Notes: a model not told the origin generated them from the sequence alone. DNA of 64,000 bases from Blastocladiella emersonii ATCC 22665 (GCA_025594325.1 JANHCV010000001.1:3968001-4032000), one strand, 5' to 3'; shown: positions 21,039 through 32,469, counted from the first letter of the stretch. Program-made: numbers and translations.

Positions 21039-23380
21039 ATGGATGAATCAGAGAGGCGCAACGCCCTGACGGCGTGGGTGCGTGTCATGCCCGCGCACCC
21101 GACACGCCACCGTCGTCGTCGTCGCGTCCGAGCGCGCCGACCGACCGGCTGTCCCTGCCGATCCTGGGCTGACCCTGCAGTTACACGTCGCGTCGTCGTT
21201 GTCGCCCTGGCATCGTCACCCTGCGTAGGTGGCCACGTTCGGGTCCCTGAGCCGCCCGTGCGAAAAGTTCACGGACCTCGCCGACGGCGTGTTGCTCTTC
21301 GAGGCTGCCGCCGAGATGTACGGCGCCACCCTACTCCATCACACTCGCGCGTGCGTGCTGACGCCGACGATACGTCTCTTTCCGCGCGTGTAGCGACCGG
21401 GAATGGTTCCGCCTGATCGGCACCGTCGACCCGTCGACCAACACCTGGGTGCCGCGGTACAACAACCTCAAGAAGCTGCACAAGCTCATCACGGGCTACC
21501 TCGCCGACGTGCTCAACATGGACCTCAGCAACGACGTGTACCGGCGCATCCAGCTCGAGCGCATCGCCCGGTACACGGACGAGGACGAGCTCGAGAAGCT
21601 CACCACGCTGCTCCTGCTGCTCGCCGTCCACTCGAGCGCCACCGCTACCCTCATCTCGCGCATCCAGGCCATGGACACGCGCGTCCAGGCCACCCTCATG
21701 CAGATCATTGAGGCCCACCTCGCCCTCATCACCCCGATTGTCCCGCACGACGACCACGACGAGCTCCACGGTCGCGACGCCGCGTCGTCGTACGCCGGCG
21801 GCAGCAGTGATGTGTGGGGTGGCCGCACGGGCGACCGGTCCGACCCGCTCTCGGGCCTCGTCGAGGACGAGGACGGCGGCAGCTCGTCGGGCTACCGCTC
21901 GCGCACCCGCAGCCACTCGCCGGGCCTCTCGCTTGCGACCGGCGCCATGTCCCTCGCCTCCAACTCTGGGTCCTCCCCACCCGGCGCCTCCCCGTCGAGC
22001 TCCGCGCCCGGCCCGACCGCCGCGCAGATCTCGCAGCTCCTCCTCGAGAAGCGGCAGGCCGAGGCGCGCCACCGCCAGGTCGTCAACGACTACGACACGC
22101 TGCTGGCCGAGTTCCACGCCGTGTCGGGCGAGCGCAACACGCTGCGCGACCAGCTGTCGGTCGCCGAGTCGACCGCGTCCACGACGCCCGCCGCCGACGC
22201 CGCGCTGCTCCGCGCCGAGGTCCACCGCCTGCGCGCCGCGCTGCAGGTCTCCGAGGAGCAGCGCGAGGAGCTCGAGACAGTCGTCGGCGACCAGGGCCGC
22301 ATGCTCGCCGACCAGGGCCGCCGGATCGCTGATCTCGCGCACGCCGCCGACGAGGCCGCGCACCTGCGCGACGAGGTCGACGAGCTGCGCGACTCGGCCG
22401 AGAAGCTGCGCCGCGCCGAGGCCGCCCTCGACAAGTTCCGCGCCAAGATGGCCGAGGCCGCCGACGCCAAGCGGTCCGCCAAGGTGTACGAGGACCAGGT
22501 CGCCGCCCTCAAGGCGCAGGTCCAGCGCCTCGAGACCGAGCTCGTCCACCGCGCCGCTGCCGAGCCGCGCCAGGCCGAGGTCGTCGCCTCCGCGCACGCC
22601 GTCGAGGCGCAGTACTTTGCGCTCCAGGAAACCCACACCCGTACGCTCGACGACCTGCACGCCGCGCACGCGCGCGTCCAGGCCCTCGAGACTGACCTCG
22701 CCAAGGAGCAGGAGCGCGTGGCCGAGCTCGCCGAGCAGGTCCGCGAGCTCGAGCTCGCCTCGTCGTCGGTCGGGAACGGTTTCGGGGCCGCCGACTTTGC
22801 CGCCGCTGGCCACCGCGACATGCTGCCCGACCCCGTGTCGGACGAGGACCGCCGCGAGCTCGACGCGCTGCGCGCCGAGCGCGCCGCGATGCAGGCGCAG
22901 TTCGAGTCGCACAAGCAGCTGCTGAGCAAGGCGCGCGCCATCATCGTGCAGGGCAACGCCGACCGCAAGGCGCTCGTCGAGAAGCACCAGCTTGAAATCG
23001 CCGAGGTCCGCGTCCAGGCCCAGCAGGCCGCGGCCGCGGCAGCTGCCGCCGCCGAGCACCAGTCGGCATACCCCGAGGCCATCACGTCGATGCAGCACCA
23101 GATTCAGCAGTACCAGGCCGAGGTCACGGCGCTGTGGGCCGAGAACGCGGCGATCCGCGAACAGTGGCGCCGCGAGCAGGTCCTCATGGCCAGCGCGTGG
23201 CACAACTTGCCGACGACGCGCGCTATCGGGGCTGGCGCGGTTGGCGGCGGTAGCGGGTCGGGCACGCCGGGCCGGTACGGCGGTGGCAGCGCGGGCGCTG
23301 GCGGCGGTGACTTTGCTGGGAATACCTGGCTCGCGCAGCAGCGCAGGCTGCTGTCCGAGCACATCCAACGCCAGTTCTAG
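21039..23380 (+). CDS. Hook-family dynein/cargo adaptor
   Basis: Proposed exons are 21039-21077, 21229-21317 and 21394-23380, giving 704 residues, close to animal Hook3. The N-terminal Hook domain is assembled across the three exons (ALTAWVATF, PCEKFTDLADGVLLFEA, REWFRLIG, PRYNNLKKLHKLITGYL), matching the Hook calponin-homology-like fold that binds dynein. A long coiled coil spans about 245-640 (VVNDYDTLLAEFHAV, AHLRDEVDELRDSAEKLRR). The tail is Gly/Ser-rich. Fungal Hook proteins link early endosomes to dynein. The first exon is only 39 bp and the first intron (151 bp) is long for this genome; that exon is the least certain. Confidence 0.85.
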
Positions 23381-23435
23381 ACTACTCTCGGTTTCGTGTG
23401 TACCTGCGTGCGTGATTAAACATGTCCTTTTAAGA

Positions 23436-26400
23436 TTACAAAACCGACTCGGTCGTCGAGTGTGCCCGCTGCCGATGATTCTTCTCTCCCTCGGACGCGC
23501 GCAGGGCGAAATACCTCCTACTTGCCGACTCGTAGAAGATGCACAGGACGGCCGAGATGACGATCGCGCCCTCGTAGGGCCCAACGAGGTGCCACCGGTC
23601 GATCGCGCCGCCGCCGCTGCGCGCGGCCATGGTCGCGGTCATGGCCACGGCCGTCAGCGCGAGAAGCCACAGGTGGACCTGCGGGCGCAGCCGCAGCGTC
23701 GTGACGGTGAGCACCGTCGATGTGATGCGCAGCGTGCTGGTCTGCGTCGTCGTCACGCAGTCCGTGACGAGGCGGATGATGGCGTCGAGCAAAATCTGGA
23801 CCAGCACCGTCAGGCCCGCGTACACGAGCGCGAAGGTTTCGGTGTGCCGCAACACCGCGTCCCAGTGGTGCGTGAGCAGGTTCGCGATCACGTCGAGCGA
23901 CGCACGGATCAGGTACGGGAACCACCAGGACACCACGACGGCACCGATCGGGCCGAGCACCGGGTCCGCGGCCGCCGACGGCAGGAGCAGTTCCGTGACG
24001 GTCGGGCTCGGCTGCGAGAGGTTCATGATGAGGTTGACGGTCACGCTGAACATGTACGTCAGCAGCGACAGCTGGAAAGTCGCGCGCAGCCGAAACAAGA
24101 GCTTGGCGGAATAGAACTCGAGGTAGAGCGCCTCGGCCGGTGGCGCTGGGAACCGGTAGAAAATTTCCTGCATGTAGTGCTCGGACCGTCGCCGTACGCC
24201 CGACCGCCGCCACGCTCGCCGAAACCGTCGCCGCCACGAAGACGACGAGGTGCGGTTGCGAGCGAAACTGTACTGTGGGAAGAAGAGCGGCGTGGGCGAT
24301 GGCGCCGAGGGCGAAGGCGGGGCTGCTATGGTATGGTCGGTGGCCGACGTGGTGGGCGAGTCGGCAGCCTGCAGCGCGTGCTGCGAGGCCGAGAGTCCCG
24401 TAAATGTTGCGATCTCGAGGTGCTTGAGGCCAGACTCGTCGAGGACCAGCATCGACTGGTCGAGCCCGCTGCCCTCGGACCCAATGACGAGTCCGTTCTC
24501 GAGACTGCCGCGCTCGGGGACCGCGAGCTCGTTCATGGACCCGCCCGGGCCGCCGGCCGTCGGGATCGCGAGCAGGAGCCCCGGGTTGTTCGCACCGCCA
24601 TCCGCGCTCGCGCGGCGCGACGACGCGGCGCCCGTCGAGAGCCCGCTCGCGTGGCTGCTGCGCAGGACGAGCGTGCTGTCGACCTCGACGAGCGGCGGCA
24701 TGGACTCCTGGAGCTGGAACACGGGGAGCCCGCCCGCGCTGCCTGGTTCGTCGATGGTCACGGTGAACATGGCCACGGCCGGGGGCGGCATGACCACGGG
24801 CACACTTCCGCGGGAGGACGTCGTGTCGGCCTCGGACGACGTCTTGCGCGGGAGCGTCGACAGCTGCTGCACGTCAATGTTCATGAACTGGTAGCTGCCC
24901 GAGATGCTCTGCGCCGAGCCCCGCACCGAACGCTGCGACTGCTGCGACGCACGGCGGCCCCCGGGGAACGGCAGCGGGCCCGACGACATCTTGCCGGCGC
25001 CGCCGGCGCGCGGCGCGCCAAAGTTGCGCAGCGTGCCGCGCAGGTCGTTGTTGGGCAGGCTGATGCGACGCAGCTGTGTGGGCGGGGTCGCGTTGATGGC
25101 CGGGGCAGCAGAGTCGGCGAGGGCCGCCGAGGGGGTCGGCCGTTGACCGAGCGACTCGGCGCGCGGTCGAATCTACTCATACTTGACGTGTCAGTGACGG
25201 GAATACGTCTCTCGGGAGCGTCACATACCGATGGCGGACCTTGAATGACGGAGATTCGTTTCGACGGCGAGCCGATGGCCGACTGCTGGTGCTGCAGAGA
25301 AGACGAGTTGTGCTGGAGCGACGAGTTATGCTGGAGCGTCGAGCGGCCTACCGTTGGGCTGGATGGCGGCAGGTCGCGCGTGGCGAGGAACTGCGAGCCC
25401 TGGCGGATGTTGTTGCGCTTCGGGTCGCGGCGGGCCTTGTGGACGTTGAGGAAAAACGATAACCGGGCGAGCACCTCGCGCTGGCGGCCAGCGAGAAAGC
25501 TCCGCGCCAGCGTCTCTATGAGGTGAAAAACGAGAACCAGGAGCATGGGCGAGGAGGGCATGCTGATGCCGGCGCCCACGGCTGTCGTGATGACGAAGGC
25601 GAAGAGCCCCGCTGCCGCCGCGACCGTGATGGAGAGCGACGTGGCGGCGACGAGTAGGTAGATGGAGACACCGAGACTCGCGGCCCAGTGGTCGAAATAC
25701 GAGTCGAGCCAGCCGGCAGCGTGTAGCGCCTCGCGGCCAGCGCGTTCGGCGCGGCACACGTCCATGACGCTTGACAGGGTCGCGGCAAACGGCCCGCCGC
25801 TCACGCGTCGGCACTGCAGCGAGGCGAGGAAACCGAGCGCGTTGGAGAGGACGAGCGAGCAGAATGCGACGAGAGACATGCGCCATGCCGTCTGTTGCGA
25901 GATCCACAAACGCGTCACCTTCGGGAGCAGCAGCGCACCGAGCATGAGGAGCGCCGTGAGGACCGTGGCGGCGAGGACGACGTACTGCACGGCGGTGCAC
26001 GAGGATGAGTGCGAGGAGCACTGCCCGCGGAGCTGCTCGTAGTAGCCGGCGAACCGCGCGCAGTGGATGATGGTGAGAAAGACAGGGATCGACATGCCCC
26101 ACTACGTCGGTCAAAGGTGAGTCGGACTCCCCATGATCGTGTACAACGGGCCGACACGTACGGCCAGCATGTCGAGCGGTACGCGGGCGAGGCGCAGCGA
26201 GTGCTCGGCAAACTTGGCCTCTAGGATCAGCCGCGTGAACCGCAGGGTCCAGGAGTCAAGGTACGGCTCCTGCGTTCGCTCGCTCACGGCCAGGTTCCAC
26301 GCGCTCGTCTGCGCCGCCGGGTTGAAGAGGTCGAAGATGCCGCAAACGTGCCGCTTCAGAGCAGCATACCAGAGCGCGAGCCGTGAAACGCGATCTGGTG

Positions 26401-26707
26401 GTGGTGCCGCCGGGGACAGCGGAAGCGCGGTAGGAGCGTCGCGGCGGAGAGTTGTTGCAGCTGGTGGGCGAGAACCCGGCGATGAAGAAGAGGACGAGGA
26501 GGACGCCGAACCTCGCAGCATCGGTGTTGGCTGCCGAGGAATCGAGCCGAGCTGGATCGAGTGAACCGAGCGCGGTATAGATCGAGTCGCACGTCCAGAC
26601 TGGCTTCGGTTCCGTCCCATGGTTGGACGAGGCGACTCGGACGAGGCCGTCGAACGCGAGGCGTTCTCGGTCCTCCTCAGGGACGACTGCGTCATCGAGT
26701 GCGCCAT
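23436..26707 (-). CDS. Large membrane protein with two similar membrane modules
   Basis: Proposed exons are 26707-26162, 26101-25229 and 25172-23436 (introns 60 and 56 bp, donors GTACGT and GTATGT), giving 1051 residues. I do not recognise the family. Module 1 (about residues 140-400) and module 2 (about 800-1020) each start with a similar amphipathic stretch (ILEAKFAEHSLRLARVP; LYLEFYSAKLLFRLRATF), then about five hydrophobic helices. Between them lie some 380 residues of Ser/Pro-rich, low-complexity sequence. No cyclase, kinase, channel-pore or transporter signature is visible. It could be an internally duplicated polytopic sensor or scaffold. It is convergent with Hook, 55 bp away. Confidence 0.65.
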
Positions 26708-26806
26708 GGGCCGCGACAGCGATCCGGGTGATGCGCCAGAGCTGCTCGCGGCAGGCGACCGACCCAGCGTACCGAGCTCCGGATGCGAGCCTAGCCGGTG
26801 GGACGG

Positions 26807-27445
26807 TTAGTCCCGGACGGCCATCAATTGGTCGTGCGGCGTACCCGAGGAGCCGCGCTTCATAACGAGGTTCTTCTCGAGGCTCCAGTCGCTCAGCGGC
26901 GTTGATTCGTCGGGGCAGTCGTCACTGGCGGTGCCCAACTTTTCATCATCGTGGCTCTCCTCGACCAGCTCCGTCAGCCCTGGTCCAGAGCAGGCGGCGC
27001 TGCTGCGAGGACTGCCCGAGCCGGACCCTGAAGTGGAGCGGGCGGGGAGGACCTGTTCCCGCGGTCCGGGAACAGCCGGTAGCCCAGGGAAGCTCCTTGG
27101 CTGCGCCCCGTACGAGCTCGATCGGCGCCGCGGCCGCGGCTGGATCTGGACCTGGTCATGGCACGAGGTCGCGGAGGGTATCGACGATGCTCCATGTAGC
27201 TCGTTGCTACCAGAAATGGTTGATGCATAGAGTGGGTTTGCGCTAAAAGCGATCCCTCAACCCGTTTGCTCGTCATCGTGGGCCTTGCCGCGGACGGGGA
27301 CTGCGAGAGACTCTGCGTACGTCTCCCAATCACGGACGCCACTTTTCTGATCTTGTAGCACCTCAAAGTGAGTTTTTTCGGCCGTGTCTCTAAGCAGACG
27401 GTCGACACGGCCGGTCGACGCGTCGACGCGCAGGGCGCGAGACAT
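26807..27445 (-). CDS. Unknown 186-residue protein, two exons
   Basis: Proposed exons are 27445-27321 and 27242-26807, with a 78-bp intron (donor GTACGC, acceptor CTTTTAG). The intron removes an in-frame TGA, and phases and the stop agree. Exon 1 is basic and charged (TGRVDRLLRDTAEKTHFEVL). Exon 2 is Ser/Pro/Gly-rich and ends in an acidic then basic segment (ELVEESHDDEKLGTASDD, DWSLEKNLVMKRGSSGTPHD). No family is recognised. Support comes from non-repetitive composition with coding-like residues and consistent splice sites. It shares a 205-base divergent promoter with the gene at 27651. Confidence 0.5.
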
Positions 27446-27490
27446 CACGTGAGGGTGAGAGACATCACGTGCTCCGACGCGTTTACGCGT
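27446..27490. promoter_or_regulatory. Twin E-boxes and ACGCGT boxes in a divergent promoter
   Basis: Two identical GAGACATCACGTG units place CACGTG at 27446-27451 and 27466-27471, exactly 20 bases apart. The second is followed directly by CTCCG and then ACGCGT at 27477-27482 and 27485-27490. Known fungal binders are bHLH factors for CACGTG and MBF-type factors for ACGCGT; binding here is inference. The first E-box abuts the ATG of the leftward gene. Confidence 0.5.
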
Positions 27491-27650
27491 TTTTCAAGGG
27501 TTTGACATGTCTCCCTCCCGGATTGATCGATCATGACTCAAAATGACGCTCATGGCACTTCTCCGCGGGACCACCTCGAGTGCACCCTCCCCGTTGTTTA
27601 AGATTAGCGCTCCATTCCTAATCATATGCATAGTAAACACTCCCCTTGCA

Positions 27651-28595
27651 ATGTCAACCTCTGATTGGGCCGATGCACTTCATGGCCTCGCCCACGCGGA
27701 CGCGGAGCTCTCTTGCACGACATCCCGCTTCAATCGGCAAGCGGTTCGCCAGGTCGTAATTGCCGCAGAGCTCAAGCAGCGTCTCGATGAATCCCTGCCG
27801 AGTGGTCCGGCCCGCAGTTCTCTCTCGCCCGCCGTGCAGGCGAATCGCTGCGTCGCCGCAATGCGCATCTTCGAGTCGACCATGGCCGTGGCCGTTGACG
27901 GCGGCCGCCGCGTCGAGTTTCTCGACCTTCGCGTGCACTCTGTCGCCATCCCCGCCGGCCTGACCAAGAGCAGTCTCGTCGACCTCTTCGAAACCCTCTC
28001 GCTCAACCGCCTCGCAAAGGCACTTACCGTCAGCCTTCCATGGCCATGGTCCGCTGATCGCACCGATCAAACCAACACGTTTCCGCCTGGAATGCGCGCG
28101 ATATGGCTTGCTTTCGTCTCCATGATCCGACACAACCGCTCGCTCACCACGGTGGAGCTGACCGTCACGGGCCCCGCAATCGAGCCCACGGCCACCATCG
28201 CCTCACTCGAGGCCCGCTGGCGCGAGCTCGACTCTTACCTTGGCCTCGTCAAGTGGGCGACGGAGCAGCCGCGCAAACCGAACCTCGGTGCCCCATCTTC
28301 CGCTCGCTGCGACGTCCTCATCACCCTGCCGGAGCGCCCCCAGTTTCTCTCGATCCCGGAGCTCGTTTACACGATTGATAGCGTTGACTGCTCTTTGCCG
28401 GGCTCGCGCGACCAGCTCGCATCGACTCAGCTCGCCCCTCACGGGAAGTACTCGCTCATCTTCACCAGCTCGTCCGTGCTCGACCTCTCGGGAGCGCCGA
28501 GCAGCGCGCGCTCGCACGGCTGTCTACGGGTCGCCGAGGCCGCGTGCGGTGCTCCGACGGCCACTGTTGCGGCCTGCGAAACTGCGATGGAGTGA
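27651..28595 (+). CDS. Unknown 314-residue protein
   Basis: Single-exon frame from the ATG at 27651; an upstream in-frame ATG at 27543 would add 36 hydrophobic residues. No family is recognised. The middle contains alternating Leu-rich strands (VEFLDLRVHSVAIPAGL, FVSMIRHNRSLTTVELTV), vaguely like irregular leucine-rich repeats. The gene lies next to an F-box/LRR-like gene on the other strand, so a shared ancestry is possible but not shown. It converges with that gene at 38 bp spacing. Transcription is probably driven from the divergent promoter at 27446-27650. Confidence 0.55.
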   Translation: MSTSDWADALHGLAHADAELSCTTSRFNRQAVRQVVIAAELKQRLDESLPSGPARSSLSPAVQANRCVAAMRIFESTMAVAVDGGRRVEFLDLRVHSVAIPAGLTKSSLVDLFETLSLNRLAKALTVSLPWPWSADRTDQTNTFPPGMRAIWLAFVSMIRHNRSLTTVELTVTGPAIEPTATIASLEARWRELDSYLGLVKWATEQPRKPNLGAPSSARCDVLITLPERPQFLSIPELVYTIDSVDCSLPGSRDQLASTQLAPHGKYSLIFTSSSVLDLSGAPSSARSHGCLRVAEAACGAPTATVAACETAME

Positions 28596-28633
28596 GATGG
28601 GAGTGTGAAAGGCGAAAGTAATATATGTTTAGC

Positions 28634-30952
28634 TTAGACTTTCTCAATGACGACCGAGAACGTCTCGGGCGCCTGCTCGAGGACCCGTACAGTTCGACCG
28701 AGGCCAGGATACAGCTCATCGAGCTGCGTGATTCGGTCGTTGCCCTCGATAGATTCGGTCGATGTCGACCTGGACAGCGAAAGCTTGCTCAAGAAGTTGG
28801 AAAGCTGGGCAGGAACATCGGTTGAGCGCGAGTATTTCTTCCCGGCCGCCTTCAACGCGTCGGAAAAGTCGTCGGTGCTCGTGTAAGGCTCGAGTCCGTT
28901 GTGGCCAATCTCGAAAACGACGGTCGTTGGCTTCCGTCGTGGGAGAATCGGACGCCATCGGCCCGTCGCTGGCTCCTTGATCTCAACGAGCGCACGCAGA
29001 ACGGCGGAGACTGCCTCGGGGCAAAGTGGATTGGTAGTGATCTGGTTACCAAGCCGAATGACGAGGATGGTAGGGCCGCGAGTGCCTTGCACCGCCACGT
29101 ACGACGCGAGCCTGCGCCAGAGTACAGGCTTCGACGTTGCGTGCCAGTCGAGGATCAGACCCGCCCGGCCGATACCGCCCCAAATCAAGTTAATTTGCTC
29201 GTACCTGAGCGTGAGACGAGCAAGCGAAGGGTGTGCCAGCAACTGATAAATCCCGTACGCGTGCTTGCTCATTGTCAGGCGTGCTGATGTTGGCGTAGTT
29301 GTATCGGCGTCTGAAACTAGGCAAAAAGTCAAGTCTTGAACGTGTGGGAGCTGGTGACACAGATTGAAGACAATCGGGCCCTGGTCAAAGTGATGGACAC
29401 GGAGAACCGTTGCGGGAATCGTCCAGGACTGAGCGCGGCCGCTCAAATTCAGGTACTCGAGCTGAACAGCAGTCAAAGCAAGGAACCGCAAGTGATTGAA
29501 CGCCGAGCTCTCGTGGATGGTACCCATGCAGTTGCTGATATCGAGATGCAAAATCCGCTGAAGCGATGTGCTTGTTGCGAGTGGTTTGAGCGAGTCCCAT
29601 GGCGTGCTTCGTGAGAGAATGACGACGCGAAGATTGGGGGCCTGTATGCCTTCGAGCAGGCCCTCGCACCGCCGATTGTGGACTTGGAGCTCGCGCAGTG
29701 CCGGAAATACAAGACCGGAGAAGACCGATACCGGGGTAGGAGTTCGCACCGAGCAGGTCGGGTGGATCGTGAGAAATTGGAGGCGTGGGAGCGAGGCGAT
29801 GGCGCGGTAAACGCGGGGGTCGAGGCGGCAGCGCGCCAGTGTGAGCGAGGAGAGCATGGGAAGCTTGTCGGCGTGGAGAATAGCGGTCATGGAGGCGACC
29901 ACTGACTCTTCGTCGTCAGTTCCATCGATGCCCTCGCCAACAAGGAGAAGCGAGCGGAGCAATGAAAGCGAGGGTATGTCCATGGTCGGAGATTTGGTAA
30001 AGATTTGAAGCTGAAGAGTGGTGAGAACCGGGTGTGGATGCCGCAAGACAAGCGCGTCCATCATCCACGAGTACGTCTTGAGGGCCTTGACGCCGATGTG
30101 GACCTCGGAAAGGCTCGGGCCGAGCGCCGCGAGATGAGGTTCGAGCCGGCTCCGGACGCGACTGGCAAAGATAGTCAAGGACGAAAGCAGCGGTGTAGTT
30201 GGGAGGCCGGCGACCGTCACGCTGAGGGCGTGGCGGTCGGCGTCCAGGTACAGGGTGCGTAACCTAGGCAAAGTCAGGGATGCGAGGTCGAGCGTGAAGG
30301 AGGTGCCGGAGTCTTGGCGAGTGATGGAGAGCGAGCCGAGAGTCGGACGAGCCGGTGCGAATTCGAGCGCCGTGACGAGGTCTTCGCAGAAGTAAAAGTC
30401 GCCGTTGAGCTTCAGCGAGACGAGCGACTCGCATCGGGCAAGCAGCCCACGAAAGAAGGATCCGGCATCCTCCTTATCTGCGACCGTCCATCGTTTTCTC
30501 GTGTCGCTGAAGCTAAGAGTCAAGTCGCGCACCCACGACAAGTTCAAAGAAGCGGGTGGAGTCGGTAGGGCGTGGCCATCAGCAGCAGGCTTGGACACGA
30601 TGAACGCCGAGCCGTCAGGGCCGAAACGCAGCCGCTCCGCTGCAGCAAACCACTCTGAGCCAGTGTCATTGTCTGGACCGAGTCGAGACCGGAGCAGGTT
30701 CAGCTCGATGTCTTCCCATGCGAGGGGAAGTAAGATGAATGCGAGCCGGCGGTTGACAAGTGCGAGCTGAACGAGCCCGGTGTGGCGGGCAGCCCCCGAG
30801 TGCTCGCGGCGGACGAGCGACTCAGCGACAAGGACGACAATATCGGTCGGGACGGTAGCTAAGCCCGTTGCATGAGGTTGCATGTTCTCATTGTGCTCCA
30901 TGGTAGTGATTTGGGGAGGACGGATGGGTCGGTGGGACGTGGCGCTCATCAA
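28634..30952 (-). CDS. F-box/leucine-rich-repeat-like protein
   Basis: Encodes 772 residues in a single exon; an internal ATG at 30901 is an alternative start. The N-terminus has an F-box-like helix set (TVPTDIVVLVAESLVRRE, LVQLALVNRRLAFILLPLAWE). It is followed by about 550 residues of irregular Leu-rich repeats (TLGSLSITRQ, LTLPRLRTLYLDADRHALS, LPMLSSLTLARCRLDPRVYR). This layout is common in fungal F-box proteins that recruit substrates to SCF ubiquitin ligases. The F-box match is loose, so the SCF role is inference. It is divergent from the NDK gene with about 190 bp between starts. Confidence 0.65.
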   Translation of the reverse strand: MMSATSHRPIRPPQITTMEHNENMQPHATGLATVPTDIVVLVAESLVRREHSGAARHTGLVQLALVNRRLAFILLPLAWEDIELNLLRSRLGPDNDTGSEWFAAAERLRFGPDGSAFIVSKPAADGHALPTPPASLNLSWVRDLTLSFSDTRKRWTVADKEDAGSFFRGLLARCESLVSLKLNGDFYFCEDLVTALEFAPARPTLGSLSITRQDSGTSFTLDLASLTLPRLRTLYLDADRHALSVTVAGLPTTPLLSSLTIFASRVRSRLEPHLAALGPSLSEVHIGVKALKTYSWMMDALVLRHPHPVLTTLQLQIFTKSPTMDIPSLSLLRSLLLVGEGIDGTDDEESVVASMTAILHADKLPMLSSLTLARCRLDPRVYRAIASLPRLQFLTIHPTCSVRTPTPVSVFSGLVFPALRELQVHNRRCEGLLEGIQAPNLRVVILSRSTPWDSLKPLATSTSLQRILHLDISNCMGTIHESSAFNHLRFLALTAVQLEYLNLSGRAQSWTIPATVLRVHHFDQGPIVFNLCHQLPHVQDLTFCLVSDADTTTPTSARLTMSKHAYGIYQLLAHPSLARLTLRYEQINLIWGGIGRAGLILDWHATSKPVLWRRLASYVAVQGTRGPTILVIRLGNQITTNPLCPEAVSAVLRALVEIKEPATGRWRPILPRRKPTTVVFEIGHNGLEPYTSTDDFSDALKAAGKKYSRSTDVPAQLSNFLSKLSLSRSTSTESIEGNDRITQLDELYPGLGRTVRVLEQAPETFSVVIEKV

Positions 30953-31140
30953 AGCGTGATCCGCCCGAGCCGTGGGAGTTGGTTGCCGTTGCCGCGTCGT
31001 CGCGTCCGAGTCTGCACGTTGCCGTTCCCATGGCCGTCGCCGGCGGGCCGCCGACCCTCAAAACCCGCGGCCGCCCTCGCCCCTGACCCGCTCTCCCCCG
31101 ACGACGATCGACTGACCGCCCGTTGCCCTCCACATTCGCC

Positions 31141-32269
31141 ATGTTCACCGCCGCCCGCCTGACTGCCCGCCGCTCGCAGACCGGTCAGTGCGATGCCTTG
31201 TGCGGACTCGATGAAGCTCGTACTGACGATCGCCGGCAATGTAGCGCTCCGCAACGCGTGGAAGGCGTCGTCGCGCTCGATCGTGACCGAGTCGCCCGCT
31301 GCGGCCGCCGGCTTCACGGCCCGCCGCGCCTTTGCCACGGGCGCCCTCGCCGTCGCCGGCCTTGCCCTCGGCGCCGTCTACAACTCGACCTGTACGCGTT
31401 TTGCTGCTACTGAACCGCCTGCCTGTGTGATGCTGACGACCAACCAACTCGCTGTGTAGCGCCCGTCGAGGCCGCGGCCGCCAAGGCCCCCATCGCCGGC
31501 GTCAAGGGCACGCCGTCGGAGCGCACCTTCATTGCCGTCAAGCCCGACGGCGTTCAGCGCGGCCTGGTCGGCGAGATCATCAAGCGCTTCGAGGCCCGCG
31601 GCTACAAGCTCGTCGGCCTCAAGCTGCTCGTCCCCTCGCGCGCCCGCACGCTTCCTCCTCTGACCTTTTGCACCTCGAGCGACACGCTCACCTGTTCCTC
31701 CCCCTCTAGTCGCCGAGGAGCACTACGCCGACCTCAAGACGCGCCCCTTCTTCAACGGCCTCGTCTCGTACATGACTGGCGGCCAGGCCCCCGTCGTCGC
31801 CATGGTCTGGCAGGGCACCGACGTGGTCCGCCAGGGCCGCCGCCTGATCGGCGCGACCAACCCGCTCGACGCTGAGCCTGGGTACGCCTACTCGCTAGTG
31901 TACCCGCGGATTCGTGAGCTAACACCTTGCCCCTCGAATCCTCGCACCTTGCGCTCCTTCACCGTCTGCAGCAGTGCGTTTTCTATCCTCGCGTCGCGCC
32001 CTCTCGGCTGGACGAAGCTCACATCGCTCCAACTACTGCGTGTAGCTATCCGCGCCGACTACTGCATCTCGATTGGCCGCAACATCATCCACGGCTCCGA
32101 CTCGGCCGAGTCCGCCGAGAAGGAGATCTCGCTGTGGTTCGGCGAGGCCGGCCTCTTCCACTGGTGCGCTCGCTTCTCAACATTCCGCAATGACATCTTC
32201 CACTAACTCTCCTTTACTCGCAACGGTAGGAAGCAGGCCAACGAGGAGTGGATCGTCTCGGCCAACTAG
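31141..32269 (+). CDS. Nucleoside diphosphate kinase with mitochondrial-type N-terminus
   Basis: Transfers gamma-phosphate from ATP to nucleoside diphosphates through a phospho-histidine. Proposed exons are 31141-31183, 31245-31391, 31460-31645, 31710-31913, 32046-32163 and 32230-32269, giving 245 residues. Motifs are [44 protein letters not shown], active-site [10 protein letters not shown], and ISLWFGE. The first 60 residues are Arg/Ser-rich plus a hydrophobic helix ([17 protein letters not shown]), suggesting mitochondrial import and membrane anchoring. Intron 3 uses a GC donor (GCACGC). Intron 4 is ambiguous: the strong GTACGC donor at 31882 gives a frameshift, while GTGAGC at 31914 keeps frame but adds about 11 residues. 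Confidence 0.9.
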
Positions 32270-32469
32270 GTTATTATTCTCGCATGTGTGCGAGCAGTTG
32301 TCTCTGAGTTCCTTCTTCCCGATTCCCGAATACACCTTCGATGTGGCGCAACGCGACTTGTTTCAGGTGAGCTGCCGCCCTTCTCTCTCGACCGCCGTGT
32401 TGCAATGTCAAATCATGCAACATGTTGTTGTACAGTATGAACACACACGCGGGCCACCGCACACTTAGA

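Noticed and set aside
21269..23584. 771-codon minus-strand frame antisense to Hook
   Set aside because: Shadow frame of the coiled-coil coding strand; the Hook domain and splice phases support the plus strand.
27543..27650. Upstream in-frame ATG extending the unknown gene at 27651 by 36 residues
   Set aside because: The extension is unlike the rest of the protein and AT-richer; the ATG at 27651 leaves a reasonable leader. Not excluded.
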